Shown: positions 34,790 to 47,639 of the stretch, piece after piece
Numbering within the stretch: the stretch's first letter is position 1
Layout: the number at the start of each line of letters is the position of its first letter
Source of the DNA: Zhengitettix transpicula
Lineage: Eukaryota; Arthropoda; Insecta; Orthoptera; Tetrigidae
Assembly (NCBI GenBank): GCA_037074705.1
Contig: CM073590.1
Location: forward strand, 208,240,746-208,304,745
Length of the DNA stretch: 64,000 nt
Direction of reading: 5' to 3'
Position numbers and translations under genes: made by a program
Notes under the pieces: generated by a model
Database searches by the model: none
What the model saw: the letters and a program-made list of their open reading frames with translations, nothing else
What the model was told of the DNA's origin: nothing

Positions 34790-37700
34790 CCTCGAACAGT
34801 ACCACTTATTGAGCCTTATATTCGGTAATCATTCTTGCACAATACCAATGTTGATATTGAGTGCGCCAGAAACGTCAGGCAACCTGCAAACAACCTCAAT
34901 TTGACATTTTAAGGACTTTAGAGAGTATCGTTAAAAATTGCAGAAAATATTATTAAGTGGAACATACAACATTACCAAGATACCAATGTATCTAGTTAGT
35001 GTACATTTACGATTATTCTCCACAAAAAGGCGAAACAAGAAGAAACCGCTGAGATTGCTGTTCTCTTTCGTGGAAAAGCAGCAACGGGATATAATATCAG
35101 AATCGCTCGACTCTTTGGAATTAATGTAGCATGTAAGGTGGCAGTGAACCGCTACCCGTGGGAAGATGAGGTCCGTGAATTTCTATGCTGGTTGGCCTTT
35201 GCAGATGTCTTCACGTTTCGGCAGCAACGTGACCTTGAAGCGGGAAACAATACGTGACATTCCTTGGTTTGAGTCAGCAGTTTGTCCGAAGCCTACGAAA
35301 ACAGAGCTTGTTGTCCCGCTCAGTGTGATTGGATTTTGATCAGCTACTCGTCATCAAGCAGTACAGGAACCACCCGCACCACCAAAATTTTTTTAACGGG
35401 TTTTATAATTACTGCACGTCTAAAACCCGGTCATTAAAAATGTCATTTCTGATATAGGATAAATTAGTTTGGGTTCTAAATAAAAATAAAAATTGGTAAT
35501 CGTAAGGAAATCGTGTTAAAATCATTTTTAGCATAACATGTAATTAACTCTTGCACTCGATCCATTGCGTGATCTTAAACCATGTTTATTTATTTAATGT
35601 AGTGGAAGTAATTGAATATTTTATATATTTGAAATTTTTAATATGTAATTAACTCTTGCACTCGACCCATCTTAAACCATGTAATTATGGATGAAAAAAG
35701 TAATGTAAGCCAATAAAAACTTATGTAAGCTTACTTTTTGTTTGTACATATTTTATTCATAGATATTTAAACGCGTGGTACTTAGTACAGATATTCTTAA
35801 AGCTCTGAGAGAAACCCTAGTATAAATGTGGAAGAATATTTCTTTAGAGTAACAAGCTACATTAGGGTAATACACGAGGTGACAACTCCCTTTTAATAGC
35901 ATAGGAAGGGATCTGCAATGTGGGATACGGAAGGTAATTTTAGTTAGAATGTTTAATAATGTCGATGAATTAAAAACTAACATAAAGTTTGGAGACTTAT
36001 CGGAATGGCAGGTATGCAGGGAACAACAACGTTTTCACGCTTTTCCCTTGCTACTAAATTACATTACCCTGCATATTATTTAGATACAGCCTTGTAGATA
36101 TTTCTAAAGAGTATTTGACCAAACTGAGACTTAAATGCCACTGGGACTGTCGTCATCCAGCTTAAGAAGTCAACACTAATTCCTGATTTTAGGACACCGT
36201 CGATGCGGACTGAATTTGGACTTGAAAAACGAGTCAGGTTAGAGCCCGCCAAAACAACGGATTTGAAACAAATCTCTAGTCCGTTTGAAATATTTTATAC
36301 CCTTTTCTAACCCAGCCGCATACCGTCGGGGGTTGATCGCGTCAGTGTAAGAGACACCATATGGATCATTTTGAACAATTTTATTTTTCACCCCTTCTCT
36401 CACACTTCACGTTAGCCGACACGGTAACTTTTCACAGTTCATTTCAGCACATCCGAAGCTATCCCATCCACGAATATATAAGTTATTTTGAAGCTGTTAT
36501 TGTACTGAAACTACATTGAGACACTCTCTCAGTTATCCTGAAAGTTATTGATTCGTCTCTAATATTGGCCTTTCTTTCGTCTTATTTTTACAAGTAACTC
36601 CTTCCACCCCTACCCCTATTGGTACTAGGGGCGTCCCATCCAAAAATAGTATTTTTTCCAATATGTAAGTCATCCGTGAATGCTATTTGGTTAAAATTGC
36701 ACCATGAGTTTTACAGCGGATAAAGCACATGCATAAACACACTTCCATATATATATAACAATATAATTATATTTGTTTACACATAAATAAAATTAATTGA
36801 AAGAATAATAACCTGTCTATATTTTATTCTTGTAAAATCAAATATATATCTCCCTGAATAGTAAATTATGAGGACTTTAGTAGACATATAATGTTTAAAC
36901 TTGGATGACGTGAATTCGAGGTGACTCCTTTTTGTTGATGAAATAATAAAAGGAATGTGAGAAATTTGTCGTATACAGAAGTGAAAATGACAAAGTTTTT
37001 ATTTGGCGAAGTTGAAACGACTGTTCAAGAGATTTATATGGGAATATTAAACAAAGAACCATGAAAAAAAGAAATACATAATGTGGTTGAATATGTTTCT
37101 ATATAGTGAATGATTGTTAATGTTTATTAAATTAACTGTTTAAATTTTCTTTAATTAAAGGGAAAATGACGAGGATTTTGTATTATTTTCTGAAGAGGTA
37201 CGGGAATAATTGTAGTTCTCAAGGTACGTGAAGATACATATCAAAATGTAATACTGTAGTTTTAACTAGCATAAGTGCATTTGAAAATTAATAAATGAAA
37301 GGTAGCTACGTCGTGGGGAAAAAAAACGCGTATTGTAAATTGACATTCATTCGATGCAAATTTAAGCTAGGAAGAATTCTTTTATATTTTTCAAGCTATG
37401 AAGACTATTAAGAGTGTGTTCATCTCATCATGGGAACCTCCTCTACACAATGTGGATTGAGACTGCCTTGTACGTGACCCAGCCCTACTTGGAAGGAACG
37501 CGATCATGCCCGGGGTCGAAGCCTAAACGGCAAACCATTTTCACGAACGGGGTCTGCAATTATCTCACATGCAAAGTCACGGGGCTTCTCCCACGCGAGG
37601 AGAGATAACCCTAGGGCGGACTCAGGGCTCGAACTCCGCACGCTACCGCAGACAGAGGAGAGAAAACAACCAATCCGATATGGAATAAGCATTTTCTGAT

Positions 37701-38540
37701 TATTTAGAAATAAAATTTTATTAATCATTTTTCGTATAAGGAAAATACGGTAAGTTTAGTATGTTTTAAAACACTCATCGCAGTATATTTCAATTCTGGT
37801 TATCTAATTTTATTCAGGACACCAGTTAAATTGTTCATCAAATGAATGTGACGAGATGGTGCACGGCCATTGACGTAATAGCTAGATGTTACTTCTGATC
37901 CATAACATGTTGCCTATCACGGAGTATATAAAGTTTAACTTCACATTAATTGTAATAAGTATTATAAGCTATTATAAGTCATATATTTATGTGTGTTAAA
38001 TTGAATAAATTAAATAGCCACAAAAATACTTTTCAATATTATAATTTAATTAATAAAAGTATATGCTTCGGTCTTATTGTGGACATATCACCAGACTTTG
38101 AAAACAAAGATAATGATTTGCATATAAACAGTTCAAGGATAATGATCTAAATCCAGAAATTTATTTGACTAACTAAAATAACAAAGAAATTGAATTATGC
38201 AGACCAAATTTCAGATTGATTTAATAATTGGAAGAATTATGAATAATGAATTAAAAAAGTCTAAATATTAATTGTTATATTTATCTGACTTCAATATACG
38301 TATAAATGTATGAATATATCCAAAATGGTCACAACATTTTTACCTCAATCTATGATTTCGGCTACAACAGGCATTGCAAGCCATTGAAATTCCTAGCAAA
38401 AATAATTGATATATAATCAATTTTGTCAATTAAATGGACTAATGTGGCAATTCATGGAAATTAACTACACCATTATACACCTGTAAAAGACCCAGTTTTA
38501 GGACGAAACGTTGTGAATTTTAAGTTTTTTTAAAATGATA
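34790..38540. other. Stretch without a recognised gene
   Basis: GC-richer patches at 35020-35380 and 37410-37690 contain short open frames of unknown kind. 36590-36710 (TATTTGGTTAAAATTGCACC) resembles the dispersed repeat at 29158-29470. 37490-37690 ends in GGGCTCGAACTCCGC, which might be a minus-strand SINE B box. A CCTGTAAAAGACCC...GGACGAAACG stretch at 38480-38512 resembles the Penelope-type termini. Confidence 0.4.
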
Positions 38541-38683
38541 AAATTACGTCTGATTGAAAATAAGAAAGATAGACAATTCAGACAAATAAGTGATAATATA
38601 AATACCACAGAACGTTTCTGGGATCCTTGTTCCTTTCGTCACGAAGAAGAGTCTTTACGTCTGACAAATTTGGCTATGTTCAT
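38541..38683. repeat. Foldback element, copy 5 (left arm and core)
   Basis: AAGATAGACAATTCAGACAA, ATATAAATACCAC, AACGTTTCTGGGATCC and TTGTTCCTTTCGTCA give the best-preserved left half of the family. The right arm is mostly lost; only GTCTGACAAATTTGGCTATG remains. Confidence 0.75.
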
Positions 38684-38920
38684 ACATTTTTTGTATAATA
38701 TTGTTTAACAAATAATTTTCGGTTATGACATAATATATATTATGTTTGCTATGTAACATTTCGCGAACTAATATCTATTTATCTAAAATTTGGTAATTTC
38801 CCAATTTCTGGTGCCGTTGGTATATAAAATTTGTTTCGAAATAACGGACAATTTGTCTTGTGAAAGTTTGATAAAATGTCAATTTTCCATAATTTTCCTT
38901 TGACATAGATAAACAATTAA

Positions 38921-39034
38921 AATGAAAAAATTTACGTCTCATTGAAAATAATGAATAAGGGTCAAGGATCCCAGAAACGTTGTGTGGTATTTATATTACC
39001 CTTTTTGTCTGTATTGGCTATCTTTCTTGTTCAT
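38921..39034. repeat. Foldback element, copy 6 (right arm and core)
   Basis: GTCAAGGATCCCAGAAACG, GTGTGGTATTTATATTACC and TGTCTGTATTGGCTATCTTT form the right half. A short piece of the opposite end (GTCTCATTGAAAATAATGAA) precedes it. Confidence 0.75.
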
Positions 39035-39115
39035 TAGATAAAAAATTATTGCAATTCATTCTCTAAACAAAATTAGGATCAAAGCATGTAATTTATTCAT
39101 TAAATTATATATATA

Positions 39116-40063
39116 TGGTAGATATTTCAAATATGTAAAGAAATGTTTTATATAATTTGTTTCTTTAATCATTGGTGGTGTAACTCCGAGGCCAGAGCAT
39201 TGTAAAGAACAGCATTGCTTGGCGCGTGAATGCAGAGACTATAATGGTTGCTACGGTGTATTCTCGAAAAGGTATATAAGACGCTCAGAACTTCAGCGGA
39301 GGAGTCACTAAAACAGTCAGAGTGTTTTTTTTTGGAGGGCGATAGTCTGTGGTGGTCGAATTCAGCAAAGTATGGACTCAATATCATCATTTTTTCAATT
39401 AAAGATTTTCTACAGCAAAACTGAATGTATGACAGCGAAGTAGCTAGGTGCCAAAATTGTTGGAAAGTGAGACGATAATAAACTCAGTGCCATGGTCTGT
39501 CAATGAATTGGTGTTCTATAAAAATTAAATAATCACGTGTACACAAACCAGAGCAGCTCTAAATAAATGGTATGTAAAAAATTTCTTCTGTGAACCTATA
39601 CGTAAATATCGTTCTCCGCCATATTTATATAACTTTGCCATATTTATATAACTTTGCCATATTTATATAACTTTCCAGATATCTATAGTTTTAGTTCTTG
39701 GTATAAAATTTTGTTATTGTAAATTTAAATTTTTTTTTTTGCTTTTGTAAATTGGTAAAAATTGCAAATCACTGTATTTATTAGACGCCCTATAAGCGGC
39801 CATGAAATTTAGATTCTCATAAAGCTGAGGCATTTACTTCAAAATATAAAATGTAAATTCAACGAAAATCAAATTTGTCAAATAAATAATCTTTGTTTTC
39901 TTTTAAAAAATTTTGGTTTGGTTTCAATTCTTTGTTTCTTGATTAAAATAGTGTATTCCACATAATTTGGCTCTCCAACGTGGGGCTTGTTTCTATATAA
40001 TTTAGTGTATACCACATAATTTATTCCCAACGTGGTTGCTTTATTTTAATTGAGTATACTACA
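39116..40063 (+). mobile_element. LTR-like element F (0.95 kb, TG...CA, in a TA tract)
   Basis: Begins TGGTAGATA after ATATATA and ends GTATACTACA before ATATA. The 3' part has two consecutive modules: TTGGCTCTCCAACGTGGGGC at 39967-39986 and TTATTCCCAACGTGGTTGC at 40020-40038, each preceded by a CACATAATTT copy of the terminus. It shares an ATAAGCGGCCATGAAATTT...AAAGCTGAGGC block with elements B and E. A 19-bp tandem repeat lies inside. No coding sequence. Confidence 0.65.
39618..39674. repeat. 19-bp tandem repeat, three units
   Basis: GCCATATTTATATAACTTT is present three times in a row at 39618, 39637 and 39656. Confidence 0.95.
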
Positions 40064-41639
40064 ATATATAAAGTCTGTTTTCGGTTATTTTATGTATTAT
40101 TATATTCAAAGTCTGCTGAGACCGAATTTTCAAAGCCCAGTGGCACCATAAATAAAACATATTATTGGAACTATTTTTTTGTGTATTAATATATTAGAGA
40201 AATTATCTTAGTGAATCTTTGTAGCTCAAAAAAGTTTACCATTCATCAGTAATAGAAACGAAATGAAAAGAGCTCATCAGTACAATGGAAGAGACATTAG
40301 ACTTTCTTAGCTGCGTGGGTTTAATAATTCATTAGTGATCTGTCGAGCGTCGCAGGATTGGGTGTAGTAACGGTAACTTTTCTCCGATTATGCAAGGCGC
40401 GTCTTGGTCGCGACGGAGCAGGCTGCCAAATTCCTTTGTTTGAGGAAGACGTTGCTGGACAAAGCCCAGCAGCCAACGACCTCCGCCGAATCCTGACCTG
40501 ACCACAGTGTGATGCCCTCGCCGCCAGCGAATAAACGTTAAAAACTTCACTTTACTGCGCAATATTCCTCCGGAGGGGGTTCAATAAAATACTTCACTTT
40601 ACAATTGTGGACAGAAACTCTTCTTGTGATATTTCTCCGCTGTAATGTGCGGGCAATAAAAGTCGTTTTGACAGATGGAAGGGAAGAACCTGTTCATGAA
40701 TACGTTTCACGAGAGAATATTGCAACCCTGACGATACTCAATGGTAATGTTGGAACGGGTTGTGGTATGCGTATCACAATTGTTAACTAATACGCCGCAA
40801 AAGGTCGTGGTCTCGTATGATATATGGTATATAAAGTCGTGGATTAATTAATTGATCTTAAATTTCTCGCAGCATAGGTCAGAGGAATGTAAATTGTCGG
40901 TCGTTGCCCCGACCTTAAAGCCTGAATTTTCTAGCTCATGCTCAGCGGCAGTGCTCTCAGTTCCGAAGTATTTCTAACCGGCGTTGCGCCACGATAGTAC
41001 ATTCACGAGAATTTCGTAGTCACAAACCGCAGTACTTTTTCACGATGGTTGTTAACGACATATGTATGTATTTATTCAATCTACTAACGGGCAGTTTTCC
41101 CGGTGCATGAAATTAAATTTTAATTACAAATTAAATCAATGAAATTAGAATAAATGAATATAATTATTTTAAATATGTAAGCTAGATTTAGGGACATTAT
41201 CTCAAATATAAATATAAATGCATATATTTTATTAATATATTATCTTTATTTTTATTTATTAATTAAAGATCAATTTTGAATAAATCAATATATATCCTCT
41301 TGGCGCGTCGTCTACTGTAGGGAATTGTTAAGTTGAGACTGAGTAGAGCACCCGTTTCGATGTGATAGTACAGTTCGCGGGTATGGAGCCGAGTCTCCAG
41401 AGAAGAGCTCAAAACATTGGAGCATAGAATTATTGGAAATGTTATCAGAAATTTTTAAATTTGTCGTCGATAAATAAGCCATGCCCTGCAGATATATGTA
41501 TCTCATGTCTCGATACATAAAAGTTACTGTTAAGTTTTATAATTTTCTTATTGAACAAAAATTATCAGGCGCCCTATAAAACTGCGGAAAGCGACGGAAG
41601 GACGAGGGAGGTTGTTGTATTACAATATATTAGAAAGAA
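40064..41639. other. Stretch without a recognised gene
   Basis: A GC-rich patch at 40330-40800 has two short open frames on opposite strands (40332-40562 minus and 40605-40790 plus), neither recognised. 41100-41300 is extremely AT-rich. Confidence 0.35.
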
Positions 41640-42660
41640 TTGATATTGTTTTGCTATGAAAAAGAGAACAATGGAAATATATCTGAAAATAGGGATCAAC
41701 TATTTCACTAATTAATGAGATAAGCAATGTTTCCATTTCCTATCTGTACGAATTTCGCGGTCTCGTTTCTGAACCCTTTCTAAGGATTTTATCTGATTTT
41801 TTCTATACGGATCCCAGCATGCAGCACCATATTCCACCTAATGATAGATATACCATTTCCTTGCATTTTGCATTTCCCTTTTTGTGAGATCTCATTCCTT
41901 TCTTTCCTTGTAACAGTTTACTTGCTCCTCCCACCGCAGCTTACTGTTAAAATAAATGTCTAGATATTTACTTCTTGTGTCCTGGATCACTATTTCCCCT
42001 TCCATTTTATGTTCCATGGCATATTGTTGACGCATTATAGTGAAACTGATAGCCTTAATTTTTCTATTGTTAATTTTCATGTGCTAAATATATCTAAGCT
42101 ATTTTTGAGGACTTCTACGTCTTGTTTAAGACTTATTTCGCTGTATATTACACAGTAATGTGCGAACAGTCGAACTTTTGAATTGTTATCAATTAGTAAA
42201 TCGTACAAGAATTTTAGAAACAATAATGGGGCTATCGCCGATAGCTGTGGCACCGCCCCCCCCCCCCCCCCCCATTTTAAAAGATTCAATTTCCAAAGTT
42301 TCTATTCCGGCTTCAACTTTTTTTAGCCTGTTTCTTTCTCATTTTTTTTTTAAAAAAAATTTGGATCATGATGTGTGGAACTACATCGAAAGCCTTTGCA
42401 AAGTGAATAACAATAGCATCTGTTCTACACTCATTATCAACTTACTCTGCTAAATCTTGAAATAGATTGATTTCCTGACTTTCGCAAGAAAATCCCGATC
42501 GAAATCCATGTTTTTTTAGAGAGATTCAACTGTATCCCGAATGTACGTAGTTTTATGTGCTCCATGATTTTTCATACTACTGAAGTTATACTGATAATTT
42601 CGTATGTCAGTTTCATTTCCAAATTGGAATATAGGCTCAATAATCTTCGTTTTCTAATAT
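41640..42660 (-). mobile_element. LINE reverse-transcriptase relic (jockey-like) with a C18 insertion
   Basis: On the minus strand the order is a degraded GFRSGFSC segment near 42500, HFAKAFDVVPH near 42375-42410, a LGPLLFL-like block near 42240, KVRLFAHYCVIYSEI at 42130-42180 (YADD replaced by HYC), the KxxYLGIYFNSKLRW-like block at 41930-41970, and the EYGAACWDPY...LERVQKR thumb block near 41755-41830. Frames shift repeatedly. The VPQG motif position is occupied by a run of 18 C (42256-42273). Confidence 0.82.
42256..42273. repeat. C18 homopolymer
   Basis: Eighteen consecutive C on the plus strand, sitting where the LINE VPQG codons should be. Homopolymer G/C runs of this length are rare in such an AT-rich background and prone to sequencing error. 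Confidence 0.9.
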
Positions 42661-42695
42661 GTTGGGAGTGTTGAATTATTATAATATATATATTA

Positions 42696-43650
42696 TGGTA
42701 ACCACAAATGAAAGGATTTTTTATAATTATTTAATATTTATATAGTCGGCGTAATATTATGGCCCAGGAATTGTAAGCAACAGTCTGCGTCACATAAGAA
42801 TGTGAGTTATCAGACGTATTATTGTCGGCTGCATTTGGAGATGAAAAAGCTTTGACAAGCGTTCAGTACAGTCTGCAATAAGAACCAGGACAGTAAAGAC
42901 AGTCAGCTGGTAGATGTTGGATGCAAAACTTCTAGAAGGAATGTCGGAGACGTGCTCGGTGGTCAGTTGGCCGGAAATTTAGCAAAATAAAACTAAAGTT
43001 ATGGAATAAGGTTTTGAAAAGTGGTTATAAGTTGATGAGAGAGATATAACTTAGCGGCGATTTAAAACTGATTGGTTTATTCGCTAAAACATTCTATTGG
43101 ACTTCATTGTCTGTGATAATGTGGAGATTTGGTTTATTGTGCTGACGTAGGTAGTGAATATAAAATAATATAAGTAAAATATTTTTAAATTATTGGTTAA
43201 GTTAATAAATTGAGTTTTATGAGAGCTGCTCTGTTGATTTTGTATATACAAAATTTTCATTGTAAACCTAGTATAAAATTGCAAACCGTCAGATTTCTTT
43301 AGACTTTTTAAGATTTTATAAAATTTCAACAGATTTCTATAGATTTTTCCCTTTTTTTTAATATTTCTTGTGTAAATTTAATTCAAGATTTTGTTTTCAT
43401 TTAATTCGGTTACAATCGAGGATTACTATAACTGTTAGAGGACCGATAAGCGACCCTGAAAATTTAATAATATCATTAAAGCTGTGGCATGTAAAAGTTT
43501 TGTTCAAAATCCAACTAAATATAAATTGATAATAAAGGTTTTGATTTTAAATTTAATTTAATAAATTATTTAATATATCAAGTCATTATTAATTTATTAC
43601 ACTAATTTGCACATCACCGTGGTTTTATGCTTGATTTTAATTTGATTACT

Positions 43651-43653
<3 letters not shown>
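42696..43653 (+). mobile_element. LTR-like element B (0.96 kb, in a TA tract)
   Basis: Begins TGGTAACCAC after TATTA and ends GATTACTACA before (TA)n. Contains GGACCGATAAGCGACCCTG and AAAGCTGTGGCATG, shared with E and F, and one degraded module TTGCACATCACCGTGG at 43607 after ATTTATTACA. No coding sequence. Confidence 0.65.
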
Positions 43654-43687
<34 letters not shown>

Positions 43688-44875
43688 AATAAATCATATT
43701 TATGCTCCGATGTTTTTGGTTTCACTTTAGTCATAGAATACTGGAACTGTGTATAATTTTTTCTATACTAAGTCAAGTTATAATTTCGTGACTACCGTAT
43801 TGCCTTATATATTACTTAATAAGGTTACATGATTTGCATTGACACAGACATGTCGTTGATTAGAATCAACTTTGAGCAGGTCTTGAGGCTGTTGTCAGAT
43901 TCGATAATTAATTACTCCCGATGTGGAGGAAAAAGAGAGTGAGAGTAAGTTTTTATGTGCTACAGAGCTGATGTCGGGGGAGAAAAGAGGTGTAGTGTTG
44001 AGCGTTAAGACGTGTTCATTACATTCCGAGAGTACATTTATAAATTGTCTAGCTTCGGGTTTACCAGTGTGGCTAATTAATATTAACGGTGTACAAATAA
44101 TTGTGTTAATTAATTCGTTATTTTTTGACTCAGGTGTTTGTGCGATGCAGCCACAACCTCTGCAAATATTCCAGTTCCCTTATCATGACTAAAAAAGTGC
44201 TATCTTAATATATTCTCTCTTTGCAAGCCAATTTTATAAGTAACAATGTATTTCATTACAATTATTTTTAACAAAAGTTAGGTAAATAATTATTTATGTT
44301 TCGTTCCATCCTGTCTTAATTTCAAGACTTCTATATTGTATACGTGACATAGCTAACTATAGTCTATATAAATATCGAACAAAACATCAGAATTTTTGAG
44401 CTATTGATGCTCGTTAAAAAGTTAAATTCTTTTATACGTTGATGTCTATTTGATTAATAAAGGCTGTTGACAGATTAATATTCGGCGGGGACACGTTATT
44501 GCATGCGTCTCTTTACAAATTCATTGAAAATTATTATTTCGGGCTGATTGGTGTATCACTGGGAATAGTCGTTAATTAGCATCAGTTTGTTTATTTTTAT
44601 TCAATTTGCAAGTTTTTAATTACCTACACATAATTTAATTTAGCATTTAAATTAATAGTTTTTTAAAGCGGGTCAACTAAGAAGATTATTTTTTTTGTCA
44701 TTTCTTAGTGTTAAGTTTCAGAGGATTTCAAAAGATATATTATAAAAAACAATTAATTACGTTTACGTCTTCTGTGAAGACAAAAAAATATTTTTCACTC
44801 ATATAGTGTTAATAATTTTAATAGGAAGAAACTTTCGACCTATTTCGTCATTTGCAACCTCTATATAATTGAAAT

Positions 44876-45148
44876 TAAAATATAAAAAGTCTGTTTAAAA
44901 GTATTATAATTAGATAAATGGGTAGTGAAAGAAGAGCCAAAAAATAAGTACTAAACAAATCCCACACAACGTTTCTGCAATCCTTGTTGCTTCCGTCAGG
45001 TTATTCAATGCACGAGCCATATGAACGATACACATCTACTTACGAAAGAAACGTTGTGTGGTATTTATAGAGCAGTTGTTTTTTACCTTTATTTGGTGAC
45101 TTATTTATTGAATTATAATAGTTTTAACACAGACGTTTTATATTTTAA
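44876..45148. repeat. Foldback element, copy 7 (both arms)
   Basis: The left arm (AAATATAAAAAGTCTG..., with CACACAACGTTTCTGCAATC) and right arm (GAAACGTTGTGTGGTATTTA ... CAGACGTTTTATATTT) pair over about 110 bp each. The centre keeps CCGTCAGG and TACGAAAGAAACG. This copy shows that the outer ends of the family are AAATATAAAAxGTCTG. Confidence 0.8.
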
Positions 45149-45639
45149 TTTCAAATTATTTTTATTATGGAAAGCATCTGTTTGATTATAAGGAGAATAA
45201 ATTTGTTATACACATTTTTCTCTCTTAGGATGGTCCAAATTTACTAAGTCTATATTAGATACTTATGCTTCAGCTCTGAATTGCTTCTATTTCTTATCGA
45301 ACCACTGGTATATTAATTTTCTTTTTCTTAGTACGATATTTACCTCATTTTCTTCCACGTTTTTTTGTTGTATTTTTGTGATTTAATCCCTCTCTACCTC
45401 TTAATAGAATACCAAGAAGTTCGTCTACGCGTGTCCTCGCAACATTTTTCAAAACTATCACATTTCGTAATGCAGATACGAAATTGGTTGTTCGTCGTAT
45501 GGGCTTCGTAATTGAATGTTGGGAATAAAATTTTATGTTGCCATTTATATACAATTTTGGACCAAAAGTGCTTAGAAAATATGACCCATTATCTTTGCGT
45601 ATTTTAATGTTTTTTGTTTGGTTTTGAAAATATATATAT

Positions 45640-46622
45640 TGTAGTAATTGGTAATTAAGACATTGTTCTAATTGGAAAGTTGGATTGTAGAGGACTCATT
45701 ATTAGTGGATATAGAGCGGACGCCGCAACAATCCGGCGAGGCAAAGAAAACATTGTTGGGCAGTTGAGAGAGTTTACGCGCTCAAAATCTAAGAGACGAA
45801 GTTTTACAGTTGGGCAGCGGACAGCGAACAGTTCGAAAGCTTTACAGTTGGGCAGCCAGAACGAAAGAATGTGGTCCAGTTACAAACATGCTCTAAAATA
45901 TTGAAAAGTAAAGCAATCTTCAGTCGGGAAGGAGAGAGTGCAACTAATGTTGTATTCGGTGGTCGAGCGAAAATTCATCATGCTGGCCATAGACAAACCA
46001 ATGAAGGACCTTTTCAACTAAAGTTACGAGATCTGCAAATCCAGGTTGGAGTAAAGCACCGAGAACCTACCAATTTGTGTTAGACCAACTAACAAACTAC
46101 GCCAATTAGAATTTGTTGACATTTAGAGTCTGTGAGTACTAGAATCAGTGATATACCCAAATTTTGAGCACGAAAAACCTAAAATGAGACCTGGGCGGCC
46201 GTAAGTAGAGAAATCATTTGTAAACCACTTTAAAAGATAAAAGTCAGATCGTTCTTTAATTATTTAAATATCGATAAAATGAGATTGTTAATTCTTGATT
46301 AAATTTAAAACTGTTTAAATTCAATCTGTAGTATTATTTCTTCCGCAACAAATTTCGTCTGTGTTCAGACGCATTGATTTCCATAAAAAGTAAATGTAAT
46401 TTTGATTGTATAAATTCAGCCATTTATCAAACCCAGTTTAAGACCCTGAGATCCCAAATATTTTGTGTTTTAAAATTGTTAATAAATATTGTTTGTAGTT
46501 TTCCCTTAATAATCTTTTTATTTAGACACCATTATTGATTCCCATATAAAAGTAAAGATTTTGTGTTTTTTTTCATATGTTAAATTCAGCCAATAATATT
46601 TGTAATATTATCAATTATTACA
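45640..46622 (+). mobile_element. LTR-like element C (0.98 kb, in a TA tract)
   Basis: Begins TGTAGTAATTGG after ATAT and ends AATTATTACA before ATAT. Contains GGCCGTAAGTAGAGAAAT, AAAGTCAGATCG and AAGACCCTGAGATCCC, shared with A and D. Open frames within it (45680-45904 and 45871-46083) have no recognised domain. The primer-site-like module near the 3' end is not preserved. Confidence 0.7.
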
Positions 46623-46901
46623 ATATATATATGTATATATTGATAAAGTCTGATTTAATAATACTCGAACACTAAGTAAACAGGAGACAATAATGAAAGC
46701 ATAATACAAATAAAAGGATTTGTATGGTTTCCGCTAGAGTGAGGTTCGTCCTCTACTTCCATTGGCTTCAATTCCACATTTATTCATAATTTTCTTTCCG
46801 TTTCATACCATAGTACCTGTGCATTTTCAATGGCAACACATCGGTATTTTTTGATAATTTGGTTTCAACCTATTCCAAGGAAATAAAATCATTATAGGAG
46901 A

Positions 46902-47066
46902 TATGTATGAATTGTTTTTGGGTTTCTCACCGACGTTTTAATGACTGGCACTGTCTTCAGGCTGAAGTGTTCCGATTGTGTGGACCTGACATTGACACTG
47001 CCAGACATTGAAACGTCGCTGACAAGCATTACTATCCGGCTTGAAACCCGAGAGCAATTCATACAT
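46902..47066. repeat. Inverted repeat with hammerhead-like motif (third family)
   Basis: The left arm ATGTATGAATTG...GGGTTTCTCACCGACG and right arm CGTCGCTGACAAGC...CAATTCATACAT pair imperfectly. On the minus strand the left arm reads CTGAAGACAGTGCCAGTCAT followed by TAAAACGTCG: an exact CTGANGA followed by a weak hairpin and an A-rich GAAA-like box. The right arm repeats CACTGCCAGACATTGAAACG. Confidence 0.65.
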
Positions 47067-47506
47067 GCCATTCACCGGAAAAGACCGCGAACATTATAGA
47101 ACATATACATTAGGTAAGGATTTGTTTTCGCGCGTAAGAATCTTTTCTTGGAATCGTCGAACTTACATTCATCGTATTTATGACACCATAACCCTAAATG
47201 TAACTGTATTGACAATTAATTTTGATGAATGATTTGAAATCAGTTTACACACTCTAGAGGTAACTAGCAAAATCCTCTATCCTATTCCGTGCTGCCATCT
47301 TTATTGTGGTGTACAAATTGTTGAAAATTAACAAAGTGCCAACATGTTCCAACCAATTTAAGTAGAAAACGACATTTTTAAAAGGAAAAAATAATTTACA
47401 GAATTTTTCCTTGAATCTAATCATTTTTTTTAAAGATAACAAAGAAATTATTTTTACAATTTCGATTTTACTTACCTGTACACATTTGTACAGGTTGTAC
47501 AGCACC

Positions 47507-47605
47507 AAAACTACTCTGGTTAGGGTCCCAAACCACTCTGGTCAAGTTCCCAAACTACGGAGACTCACCATGACCACATTGGTCAGGCTCCAAAAAAACT
47601 CTGGC
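47507..47605. repeat. Short degenerate tandem repeat (about 23 bp, four units)
   Basis: Variants of CCAAACCACTCTGGTCAAG recur four times. The open frame across them (47411-47650) reflects the repeat rather than a gene. Confidence 0.6.
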
Positions 47606-47639
47606 CGTTTCCGCCAAAGTTCTGTACAACATACGCTTT

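Noticed and set aside
45680..46083. Two plus-strand frames of about 70 codons
   Set aside because: They lie inside LTR-like element C, are not conserved in the sister elements and have no known domain.
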